Below, piece after piece: positions 32,995-43,491 of a DNA stretch of 64,000 nt. The DNA lies in contig CM067544.1 in assembly GCA_034509755.1 (NCBI GenBank), positions 10,581,501 through 10,645,500 on the forward strand. The letters run 5' to 3'. This DNA comes from Anisodus tanguticus. Lineage: Eukaryota > Streptophyta > Magnoliopsida > Solanales > Solanaceae. The position numbers and the translations under genes were made by a program. The number at the start of each line of letters is the position of its first letter. Position 1 is the stretch's first letter. The notes below the pieces were generated by a model that was not told the origin of the DNA, ran no database searches, and saw only the letters and a list, made by a program, of their open reading frames with translations.

Positions 32995-35900
32995 AAAATG
33001 ATACATGGATAATGGCTGCTCGAAGCATATGACAGGAAGAATGGATAATTTTCTCACTCAAGACCTTCCAAGGTGGGAGTGTATCTTTTCGAAATGACAA
33101 AAAAGATATATTCTTGGTTTTTGGCAAAATTTGCAAGACACTCTCCCATGCAATTGAAAGTGTTTATTATGTAAAAAGATTGAAGTATAGCTTGCTAAGT
33201 GTGTCCCAAATCTGTGATAAGGGAAATGAAGTGAAGTTCTTGTCCTGTTCGTGTACAATCACCAATCTCAAAACTGGTGAAGTTGTGCTGATTGCGAAAA
33301 GGTTCAAGAATATCTATGTTGCAGATTTTGATGGTAGTGCTTTGACATGTCACAGTGCTGTGGATGATGATTCTGAGTTGTGGCACATGCAATTGGGACA
33401 TGCAAGTTTCTCTCTGTAGAACAAACTTGTTGCGAAGGACCTGGTCCGTGGGCTGCCAAATATCAAGTTCAAAGATCACAAGGTGTGTGATTCCTGCATT
33501 AGAGAAAGGCAGACTAGATTCTCTTTCAAACCAAAGAAGGAAGTGAGCACCTCCAGGCCACTTGATCTTCTTCACATGTATCTATGTGGTCCAATGAGGG
33601 TTCAAAGTAGAGGAGACAAGAAGTATATCTTTGTGATTGTTGATGACTACTCCAGATTCACTTGGACTCTGTTTCTAAGAGTCAAGGATGAAATATTCCC
33701 TGTGTTTGTAGCCTTTGTGAAACAAATTCAGGTGAAGTTGGGAAGTCAAGTTGTGAGTATTAGATCTGATTATGGTGCTGAATTTGACAATGCCAAGTTT
33801 GATGAGTTCTGTGCTGAAAATAGTATAAGTCACAATTTTTCTGCTCCCATAACACCTCAGCAAAATGGTGTTGTGGAAATAAAAAATAGGACACTTGAAG
33901 ATATGGCAAGTACAATGCTGATAGCAAGTGGTGTGTCTAAAAGCTTTTGGGTTGAGGCTGTTAACACTGCTTGTCACTTGATTAATAGGTACATGATTAT
34001 GTCTTTGCTTGAGAAGACTCCCTATGAATTGCTAATTGGAAGGAAGCCCAAGCTAACTTACCTAAAGGCCTTTGGATGCAAATGTTTTGTTCTCAATAAT
34101 GGTAAGGAGGCTTTGGAAAAGTTTGATGCAAAAAGTAATGAAGGAATCTTCCTTGGTTATTCTTCTCGTAGCAAGACATATAAGGTCTTCAACAAAAGAA
34201 CTCAGTATGTGGAGGGGAGTGTACATGTGATCTTTGATAAATCAAATAAATTAAAAATTAAAGAGACACATAATAATGAAACTGAAGATGGGGAATTCTC
34301 AAAAATCCCCGATGAAGTCATGGAAATCTCAAATGGAAAAACTGAAATGATGAACCAAGTCGAGTAGAGTAATGAAGAAGGTGCAGTAGAGTATCCAGAA
34401 GACACAGAGGAACCTGGTCACTCCATTACCCCACTTGAAGCTGAACATCAGGTAGCTGATGTTGTATCAGGCACTTCTGAGGCAGAGCAAAGAAGCATAA
34501 GTCATGCCTCTGTATATGTGAATGATGGATCAAATATGGAGAAACTTGGTCCTTCGAATCCTGAAGTTCAAGTATTCAACTGGAAGCATAAAGGATCTCA
34601 TCCACTCCACAATGTGATTACTCCACTAGTCTCTGGTATTCAAACTAGGTCTAGGGCAAGAAACATATTTGCCTTCTCAGCCTTTCTATCTCTAATTAAA
34701 CCCAAAAATATCAAGGAGGCATTGAAATATGCTAATTGGATAGCTGATATGCAAGAAGAGCTCCATCAATTTGAGAGAAATAATGTGTGACATCTGGTCC
34801 CCAAGCCTTCAGATAGAACAATGATTAGGACTAGGTGGGTGTTTCATAATAAGCTTGATGAATTTGGAAACACCATAAGGAACAAGGCAAGACTAGTGGT
34901 ACATGTCTACAATCAAGAAGAAGGTATTGACTATGATGAGACTTTTGCACCTGTGGCGAGAATGGAAGTGATCAGGATTCTTATTGCATTTGCATTCCAT
35001 ATAGAATTCAAATTGTTCCAAATAGATAGAAAAATGTCTTTCTTAATGGATACCTGGAGGAGAACTTCTTGGTTTGAAAGTCATTATCACCCTAAGCATG
35101 CGTTCAAGCTTGACAAGGCTCTATATGGTTTAAAGCAAGCTCCTCGAGCATGGTATGAGAGATTGTCAATGTTTTTTTTTTATTGAAAATGGCTTCACAA
35201 GAGGAAAAATTAACAAAACTTTGTTTTTGAAGAAAAAAATGAAGGAATTTGTCGATTGTGCAAATTTATGTTGATGATATCATTTTTGGTGCCACCAATG
35301 ATTCTCTCTGTGAAGAATTGTCAATCTTATGGGAAGTGAATTTGAGATGAGCAAGAAGGGTGAGCTAAATTTCTTCCTAGGGCTGCAAGTAAAGCAAACC
35401 CCAAAGGGCACCATGATCAATCAATAAAAATACATCAAGAAGCTGCTTAAAAGGTTTGAGATGGAGAATGTGAATCCCATTGATACACCTATATCTATTG
35501 CTACTAGGTTAGACATGGATGAACCTGGTTCTCCTATGAATGAAACCATGTATAAGGGTATCATTAAGTCACTACTGTACTTAACTGCCAGTAGACCTAC
35601 CATTATTTTTAGTATTGGGTTATGTGCAAGGTTCCAATCAAGTCCAAATGAATCTCATTTAAAAGCTGCAAAAAGAATATTGAGGTATCTCAAGGGTTCG
35701 CAAGACCTGATCCTTTTCTATCCTTTTGGAGATAATTTTGACTTGGTTTGGATATGCTGATGCTGGATACATGGTGGATAGAAAGAGCACGTCTGGAATG
35801 ACATATTTTCTGGGGTCATGGTTGATCTCTTGGGGTACAAAGAAACATAATTTTGTGGCTCTTTCTACTGTTGAAGTTGAGTATGTGACTGCTGTCTCTT

Positions 35901-36175
35901 GTTGTGCTCAATTGCTATGGATCAAACAATAACTTGAGGATTTTGGTGTGCTTACCTACTGTATGCCCTAGTTGTGTGATAATACAAGTGTACTTAATAT
36001 GGCAAAAAATCCAGTGCAACACAAAAGGACTAAGCACATTGATGTGAGACACCATTTTCTAAAGGATACTGTGGAAAAGGGTTTGATCTATATGAAGTTT
36101 TGCAAGACAGAGGACCAGGTAAAATGAACTGAGTAGGGAGAATTTTGAAAGAAATCATCTGGAGTTGGGCTTGAT
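32995..36175 (+). pseudogene. pol of element 2 (protease, integrase, RT, RNase H), degenerate
   Basis: Protease: the active site at 33008-33016 reads D-N-G, not D-S/T-G. Integrase: zinc region WHMQLGH...C-x2-C near 33380-33500 and a DDE core with RSDYGAEF and NGVVEIKN in the open frame 33483-34367. RT: RWVFHNKLDE, ALYGLKQAPRAWYE and an intact YVDD near 35267, but out of frame with its surroundings. RNase H: STSGMTYFLG, then LSTVEVEYV, where the family's alanine is Val. The terminal ADIFTK block is destroyed near 36120. Stops and frameshifts at about 34367, 34789, 35185 and 35758 leave no active product. Confidence 0.87.
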
Positions 36176-36686
36176 TAAGCTCAAACTAGTAGCCTCTCTT
36201 CAAAAATCCCCTCAATGATTGGCTATGGTGAGAGAAAAGGTGCAATACTTAAAGTATTTTTTGGAGGCATCTAACTCACTCTTATACTGTTATAGGTATA
36301 CACACATGGCATTCTCAGGACAACATAAGTATTGGAGACATTGCATTTCTTAGAGTTTTTGCCTATATTTTAAAAATTGTCAAGGAACATGGTTTCTATG
36401 ACTCAGGTTAGTAGTCTCTTCAGTACTTACATATTTTTAAATTGCTTAAGTGACATGTCATTAATTGTTTCCCGCCTCCAATTCAAAATTGAGCCCAAAA
36501 TGTTACACCTCTCTTGAATCGACCCGACCTGTGGGAAAAATCTTAAGGACCAATTAGAATCAGTTCCTTCTACCCTCTTTTAAACTAAAATTTCTTTTCT
36601 CTCTCCTCACTCAAATCAAACTCATAAAATTCTCTCTACCGTTTCTCATCCTCTCTTGTGTATTGTCTCTCTACTCTAAATTCACC

Positions 36687-38969
36687 ATGTCTCACAATGA
36701 ATCTTCCTCTCTCATTGTACCAGAAACCAACCCCACTCACTCACCTTTAAAAAACCCAACTCTGTCATACCCAAAATCACCCAAATCATCCCTAAAAGTC
36801 CCAATCTCCACGGACCAAAACTCCACTATGTCACCACCAAAACCAACCGTTCCTACTCTCCTTAGAACTTGCAAGAGTCAAACCCCAAGGAAATTTGTAT
36901 ATTCCTCTACAAACCCTGTTCCAACTGAAAAGCCCGATTCGGAAAGTAGTGGTCAAAATGTGACTACTTCAAAATTTCTTCAAACAACAGAAGAAATTAA
37001 TGAAAAGGACGATAGAGTAGAGGTTTCAAGCCAATTTGCGGTTATTGAGGATATGGATACCAAAAACCCATGTGAGGTTGGTGAATGATCTAATCTCGTC
37101 CTCACGCATCAATCGGCTAATGTTGGTGGTGCAAGGGATTATGAAAATGTGGCCATTTTTTAGGATATTCCTCTAAAATCAGGTAATTTTATCCCTTCTG
37201 ATAGTGATAAAAGGGTAGAGGGTTCGTCTATAGTTATTGATGGAAACTTGACAAAAAATATGGCTACTAGTGTAGAAAATATGGCCGGTAGTAGTGCAGA
37301 AGATGTGGTTGGTAGTGCTGAAAATGTGGCTGGTGGTGTTGTTGGTACTCAGATTGAGGGAATGAGTGTAGAGAGTCAGGGAAAACAAAGTCAAGGGGAA
37401 AATGGTAATGTGGTAGAAACAGGGGAGTTGAATGAGGGACCTGGTTCCTCAGGGATAGATTTGAATGTTGTTACTTATGAAAATATGTCTACCATCATTG
37501 TACCTTGGCGAGAACCCTCTCCTGAGAAGGAACCTGGTTCTCCCAACCCTTCTCTAGAGGTTGACTTTGACGATGATGTCATTTTGCGCACTGTTTTTAA
37601 AAGGAGGTATGACCCTGTTAAAAAGAGCAATGTCAATGTTAGAAAACACATTGCTTATAGGCCACCTACTACCAAGAAAAAGATCAAGGCTCAACTTGAG
37701 TCTTCTCTAAAGGCCAATAAAGAGAAGAGTACGGGGAAGAAAAAAAAGAGATTAGTAAAACAAGCCAACTTGAGTAAGTTGAGAGATGAAGAGGATATAG
37801 TGACTGTGTCTGATAAGGAAGAAGATGATGAACAAGATCCATTAGAAAGGGAAAATTCCAAAAAGAAAAAGGAAGATAAGGGAAAAATAGTAGTTGAGGA
37901 GGATATTATGGTAGATGAAAGTGAAGAGGTTGGAAAAGGGAAGAGTGTGTCTCGACCCTCTAAGAAAAGAAAAGGGATTGTGAAGTGAGGAACTTGATTC
38001 CTCCAAGAAAAGGAAACAGAGTAAGGATGTGGAGAAGGAGAGGCAGGATAACTTGAAGGACCAAAATGTGCTTTTAGACAGAGTTTCTGACATTAAGATT
38101 GTTGATAAACATGGGATGAAGGAACTGATGGAAATTATGGAGTTTCAAAAATGGGATCACTTATTTGTTTCTCCTGCCCCTAGTGTTTTTGAAAAAGAAG
38201 TGACAGTGTTTTATGGCAACTTGATGTACACTGATGACTCCACTTTAATTTGCTCTGTTAGTGAGGTGGATTTTGTAATGGATGAAGCAAGTTGGGTGAG
38301 ATTCTTGGTATTTCAATTGATGGGTTGAAAATTGTTGAAGGGAAGGCCTCCGATGATTTTAAAAGATTGATTGTCAAAGGGAAATGGCCGGTGACTAGTG
38401 AGCGGCTCTTTAAGAAGCACCTTAAGTCTTAGTATTAGCTTCTGTTCGAATTTGTCAATAAGGCAATTCTTTCTAGGGCTGAAAGGAAATGCATTGCCTC
38501 TATCACGGACCTGGCCCTCCTTGAAGTTTTTGCCGATTTTAACTCCATTAGTTTGCCTGCTCTAATGATTGAGCATATGATCAAGATTGTCAATGCTAGG
38601 GAGGGCAAGCATGGCCTTCCATATGGGTTCTTCTTGACCAGAGTCTTAGCTCATTTCAATGTGACAACTAGAAAGGCTACTCAGGGAAATTGTAAGCAGA
38701 TGTTCACCATGACCACACTAGATGAGTGTCAGTGTGTGCCTAAGAAAGACGGCATGGGTAACAACTCCACTATCTCTAGTTTGATTGAAGCTCAATAAAG
38801 GGCAACTGCAGATATTGAGAGGCTACAAGCTGAGAATGCTCTGCTGAGAGTTCAGTTGGTTAAGCAAGCAGGGGAACCTGGTCCCAGTAGTGAACTAGAA
38901 GTAACTAATGCTAAGTTGAAGGCTGAAAATGACCGATTGAAGCAGAAGATTGATGAGCTCCGGGATTAA
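36687..38969 (+). pseudogene. Extra 3' ORF of element 2 (plant-transposon-protein-like), interrupted
   Basis: The frame from ATG 36687 is Ser/Pro/Thr-rich, then acidic and lysine-rich with nuclear-localisation-like KKKIKAQ and KKKKRLVKQ patches. A conserved domain follows, with blocks WDHLFVSPAP, FYGNLMYTDD, LPALMIEHMIKIV and LPYGFFLTRVLAHFNV. It ends in a heptad-like coiled coil (IERLQAENALLRVQL). The layout (disordered N-terminus, folded domain, C-terminal coiled coil) mirrors element 1 although the sequences differ. Stops at 37086, about 37160, 37986, 38326, about 38430 and 38796, and frame changes, break it. The folded part matches my memory of an uncharacterised ORF common in Solanaceae Sireviruses; no function is established. 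Confidence 0.62.
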
Positions 38970-39514
38970 ATGGTTCAGGATCAAAGGGCTGCAACTGAAA
39001 GAATTGATCGGCTTTTCTAAGCCTTGAAGCCTTAGTCCATCCAGCCCTATCTTGCCTACCCATGCCCCTTCATTTTTAAAGCCTTTTTGTTTAATCCTAG
39101 TTCTAGATGACATTGGTACTCATGGCACTTTAATTATTATGTTTGTTCTGTTTAGACTACTATGTTTTTGTATTAAATGTGATCTATTTTTCTAGACAAT
39201 TACTCTGGCTTATGCAATGCTTGGTCTATTGCATTGTTGTTCCTGTTTATGTTCATGTTGTGTTGCCCAAGTGGCCATGACTTAATGCATCCAAATTTCT
39301 TTGCGTTTGTATTGCATCTACTCCTCTTTTTAATGATGTCAAAAGGGGAGGTTCTAGGGGTAAGGGGTTGTTAATTGATTAAGGAAATTGTTATGCTGAA
39401 AAAGTTCAAGGGGTAAAAATGAATGATGTTGATGCTAACATGTTGTTGAGGCCTGATCCGCAAGAGGGAACCTGGTTCTCAGGAGAAATATCTATTATGG
39501 ATTTGTTATCATCA
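38970..39514 (+). other. 3' non-coding part of element 2
   Basis: Holds an extra purine tract AAAAGGGGAG near 39340 and one copy of the recurrent motif, GGGAACCTGGTTCTC at 39466-39480. Multiple purine tracts are reported for Sireviruses. Confidence 0.6.
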
Positions 39515-39527
39515 AAAAGGGAGAAAT
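39515..39527 (+). other. Polypurine tract of element 2
   Basis: AAAAAGGGAGAAA directly precedes the 3' LTR. Confidence 0.8.
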
Positions 39528-40346
39528 TGATAAGTTATGTTATTTCATGGTTTTGATGATTTGTCAAACATTCATAGAACCAGATAGGGATTAGGTCCTC
39601 TATCAGGTCCCTTGGGCGTCGTACGGTCAACACGACAGTTGTAAAGCTACGGTAGTGTTCCAACTAGCAGAACCGTAGCAGCACAACTGCATTTTGCTAG
39701 AGGCCAAACCAAAAGATGAATTGTCCCTATCCATGGTCACATGCTCCTCACATGTTCCCCAATATATATATACAACATGTTACAAAGTTTTAACCTAACA
39801 CTTCAAATCTCAAAAATCACATTTTTACAAGTGTAGCCGCCACTGCTCTCTAGGTGCTTCAAGAACAAAGCTTCAACAGATCCAAGGACCAGATTCCAAC
39901 AACTGAAGATGTCTTAAGTCCTAGGATTATTAAGTCTGTCATTTTGCTCTTTAACTTGTAAACCTACTTTTCTTTTAAGAAGGTGTTTGTAGGTAGTTTA
40001 TTTTCTCAAAATTTTGAGTTGTACACTTGGCTAGAGTCAGTCAAGGTGTGTTTGGTGTTTGGCTAAACTCGTTTTGGGTGGTTGGCTAGAGTTAGTCAAT
40101 GGTTGTAGCTTACAATAGAGTTATTGTAAGGGTGAGGAATTAAGAGGTTAATTCCTAGGTTGCAAAAGCTTGTAATAAGAAAACTAGTGAAGTTGGAAAT
40201 CCTATTTGGTAGGTCGTAGTTTTTAATCCCTTGAGTAAAGATTTTTTCACGTAAATATCTTATCTTATTTATGTTCTATTTCATTTGAGGGAACAAATAG
40301 AGAACCTGATTCTCTATACTGTTTGGTGGACTCTTAGTTTCTATCA
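39528..40346 (+). repeat. 3' LTR of element 2
   Basis: Starts TGATAAGTTATG, ends TTTCTATCA, followed by CTAGT. Confidence 0.93.
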
Positions 40347-40479
40347 CTAGTGAAAATGTATTGCATTTCACGTTGCATAAATAGAACAGTGACAACTCAT
40401 ATACAAACTCATAGCTAGGCTTTGAGTAGTGTAAATCAAAATACGAAGCCCCTCTATTGTACGGTTGTACCGATAAGTT

Positions 40480-40550
40480 GTCGTTGTAGTATATGGTGAG
40501 TATTCCCACCTGTCAAGCGGGTGACCCAGGTTCTATCCCCGGCGATGGTG
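40480..40550 (+). pseudogene. tRNA-Asp pseudogene
   Basis: It aligns with the tRNA-Asp at 29799-29870 but is 71 bases long. One G is missing from the D arm, the anticodon stem has an A-C mismatch, the T stem has another, the T loop reads TTCTATC, and several acceptor pairs are weakened. It is a decayed second copy of a duplicated segment, so a working tRNA is unlikely. Confidence 0.85.
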
Positions 40551-41375
40551 TATTCTTTTGCTTAAAAGATTTTTCCTTTGCCATTGACTGTTTTTACTCC
40601 TGTCCTTCGTACTAGCTTCCATCTTTCCTTCTTTTCCAATGAAACCAGGTAACATAAACATAAGAAGACATTCACCAAACCTAACATCCATAACCATAAG
40701 CAGCCACAACTATCTGAACCCTTCTTGTGACTTGGTTTTCCATTTCAAAATCCACTGACTGCGCGATATATGGGATTTAATTTTATCCTCCATCAGTTGA
40801 TGTTTTTTATTTGCATTCAAGCCTCTAAGTATGACTGCCTTACGATCAATACAAAGTTTCACTCGTCTATCACTCTGGTCCTGTCTTTGATCCGTCCTTC
40901 GGTTTCACCACTCAAGCCTTTCCTGGCTTTTAAGTGCTAAAAAATTGCTTTATATCAATATTTCTAGTTAATATAGTAATTTTGCCACTCCAATGAAAAA
41001 TCAAAGCATGTTTCAGACTAGTTCTTATAATTACGTTAGGAAAACGTATTGCATCTCACGTTTAACTTGGGAGAAGCCAGGATGTATACTTATAGTATTA
41101 TCTTAGGTTACTTACTGTCTTGCATTATTCTTTAAGCATCTTTAATGGATGTTTGGCAAAGAGATCAAGCAGATTTCAGCAAACAGGTCAATTTTAACAT
41201 ATGCATTTAAATTTGAGTATATTGGACATTAGAAGGGTTAGTTTCAGATGGAGAAATTAAGCAGCACCCGTATTTACTGATATATCTCAAGAACTGAAAG
41301 AGCTCCACTCTAATAGATCAAAAAGAATGCGCACAACTAAAGTTTAATAATTCAGGCTTAAACATCCTAAGGAGA
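40551..41375. repeat. Second copy of the tRNA-Asp flank, then GGPPS 3' flank
   Basis: Up to about 41065 it matches 29883-30182 plus 40352-40378. GTATTGCATCTCACGTT at 41046 is the counterpart of GTATTGCATTTCACGTT at 40359. The rest, to 41375, is the 3' flank of the GGPPS-like gene. No further gene is seen. Confidence 0.7.
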
Positions 41376-42485
41376 TCATTTCTGCCGATGAAGAACGAAA
41401 TCTGCCATAGCAAGTAGTGGAGCTGCCTTTTCTGGATCAAAACCAACAAGCTGCTCCTTAGCCTCCTCACTAAGTTTTTGAGCATATTCTTTAGACTTGT
41501 CAATGCCAATTATCTTTGGGTAAGTCAACTTGTTAGCCAACAAATCCTTCCCTGCTGTCTTTCCTAATTGCTCAGAGGATTTAGTCACATCAAGAATGTC
41601 ATCCACAACCTGAAACAGCAGCCCAAGACACTGGGAGAATTTCCTAAGTCTATTAATCTCCTCCTCGGATGCACCACCAAGCATTGCTCCTACAATGGCC
41701 GCAGCCTCTGCAAAGTCTGCTGTCTTGTGAAGATGAATATACTTGAGCTCTTCTAATCCAGTACCCGATTTACCTCCACATAGCAAGTCAGGCACCTGGC
41801 CTGCCACTGCCCCCTCTGGTCCTATCAATCTTGCTAGTTCTCCCACAGCACGAACCATTGTTTTTGGGTGCACTCCTTTAGTGGCCATTGTCATATGCTC
41901 AAATGCTAAGGCAACAAGGGAATAACCGGTTAGAACAGTGACATTTTCGCCAAAAACTTTGTGATGTGACAGCTTTCCTCGACGGAGATCATCGTTGTCC
42001 ATGCAGGGAAGGTCGTCGTGCATCATACACATAGCATGTATCATCTCCATTCCACAAGCAGCAGGCATTGCCGTTGATTCTTGGCCACCAACAAGCTCAC
42101 AGGCGGCTATGCAGAGTACAGGGCAAACCCGTTTACCTTCGGAAAGGAGCGAATATCTCATTGCTTCATGGAACTTGATTGGTTCTTTAATCGGGACAGC
42201 AGCATCTAAGGCTTGATTAACAGATTTGATCTTATGAAGCATGTAACTTTTGAAATCAAAGACAGTTCTTGTCTTTCCAGGTTTGCTGTCATGTTTGATA
42301 ACTTCAGCTTCATTCTTGGAATGATCTGTGTTGTTACAAAAGGCTCTTGCTTTTGGGGGGAATAGAGCTTCTGCTGTTTCCTCTGAAGAAAGAATCAACT
42401 TGGTTCCTGCAGATCTGGATCTATTTGGAGTACCTCTCGTACTCAGTTTTGCAAGATTGTGGATTACTCCTTTTAGCAAAGACAT
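41376..42485 (-). CDS. Divergent geranylgeranyl diphosphate synthase-like protein
   Basis: This 369-residue type II trans-prenyltransferase homologue is intronless and open from ATG 42483-42485. The fold and both metal motifs remain: DDLPCMD at 157-163 with DDLRRG following, and DDILD at 295-299. Several normally fixed positions are changed. The IPP-binding GGKRxRP box reads EGKRVCP (116-122), so the second Arg is Cys121. AGDALLA reads TGYSLVA (186-192), and AGQVVDI reads AGQVPDL (228-234). Cys121, Cys125 and Cys129 form an overlapping C-x3-C-x3-C. The N-terminus (about 1-70) is basic and Ser-rich, as in organelle targeting peptides. It is not a classical small subunit, since those lack DDxxxxD. 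The open frame suggests it is expressed or only recently dead; altered activity is an inference. It lies 1.0 kb downstream of a canonical paralogue. Confidence 0.85.
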   Translation of the reverse strand: MSLLKGVIHNLAKLSTRGTPNRSRSAGTKLILSSEETAEALFPPKARAFCNNTDHSKNEAEVIKHDSKPGKTRTVFDFKSYMLHKIKSVNQALDAAVPIKEPIKFHEAMRYSLLSEGKRVCPVLCIAACELVGGQESTAMPAACGMEMIHAMCMMHDDLPCMDNDDLRRGKLSHHKVFGENVTVLTGYSLVALAFEHMTMATKGVHPKTMVRAVGELARLIGPEGAVAGQVPDLLCGGKSGTGLEELKYIHLHKTADFAEAAAIVGAMLGGASEEEINRLRKFSQCLGLLFQVVDDILDVTKSSEQLGKTAGKDLLANKLTYPKIIGIDKSKEYAQKLSEEAKEQLVGFDPEKAAPLLAMADFVLHRQK

Positions 42486-43491
42486 GAAGACGGCTAAACG
42501 TTTTCACTAATCTGGTGAATTAGGTGTACTATTTGACTTACTGTAATATGATGGATTTACTGAGGACCAAGCATTCAAGCCAAAGCAGCAGGGTAGAAGC
42601 TATCTCAGAATAAAGTCTGGCCTAATTTAGTATTAATGGGATGAGTTTCAAATGTACAGATGGGACCTCATGCCAAAGACCCTTTTATAGATGAGTGGTG
42701 TCCGCGCCACCTTGCGCTCATAAATATCATGTAACTCTGACTAAGACTTGGATAGATGGAAAAATAAATCATCTAGTTTTTTCGTTCCGTTGAGATTTGA
42801 ATCTGAAATCTCATGGTTCTCAACTTGCCCACTAGGCCACATGTGTGTGTTAAGCTTTTTTGGCACATTCAATAATTTATACTAAAAAGTTCCAAGTTTG
42901 AATGAAGTAGGTGAAGTTGACAAGCCACTGAGTAAAACTATAGTAATTATATATGACAAAAATGCAGAAATATTTGAATGAAGAATCTTTAATGACGAGA
43001 AGAGAAAGGAGACATGGTAGGACCAATTACAGGTCCTCTTTGGACTTAAAAATGGCCATCAAGTTCTGACCATGATGACAACAAGAGTGGTACAATTTCT
43101 CAGGTCATAGAAGTGCTGCAACAATCAAAAGGAGGAGAGGAAATACATCGCAGTAGTAAAAAACTGCTCAATAAGACCTTATAAGCTACTACTAAAAATC
43201 AGATCAAAAACAGAGTTAACAACCAATGGGCAAATATATTAATGATGTGAACAATGATTTATATCCAGAAATCAATCGAAAAAACATGACATTTTTAAGG
43301 TGAAGGAGAATAGAAATGTGTATTGGCCATTATTTCATTCAAAATATTAGAAGTTTGAATCTTTACAGACTCGTATAGTCGCCTTGTACTAACTTCTAAA
43401 TCTTCAAATGTACAAATTGGTTGACCATAAATTCATATTTCCCTTGTTTAATAATAATATCAGGAATCACTATGAATCCTGTTGATACAAT
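42486..43491. other. Spacer between the two GGPPS genes
   Basis: About 1 kb that must contain the promoter of the divergent gene and the 3' UTR of the canonical one. No clear TATA box or other gene was identified. There is no transposon signature. Confidence 0.5.

Larger units (their letters stand above)
30188..40346 (+). mobile_element. Full-length Ty1/copia retrotransposon, Sirevirus-like (element 2)
   Basis: LTRs of 824 and 819 bp begin TGATAAGTTATG and end TTTCTATCA. The duplication CTAGT lies at 30183-30187 and 40347-40351. The order is gag with zinc knuckle, protease, integrase, RT, RNase H, then a long extra ORF, purine tracts and 3' LTR. All genes are broken. By eye the LTR starts differ at about 15 percent of positions, so it is old. 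The palindrome GGAACC-T-GGTTCC and close forms recur along the internal region in different reading frames (see findings). It sits inside a duplicated tRNA-Asp segment. Confidence 0.93.

Noticed and set aside
42328..42510. Plus-strand frames opposite the GGPPS genes (41568-42510 and 44134-44488)
   Set aside because: They are antisense shadows of well-supported minus-strand genes.
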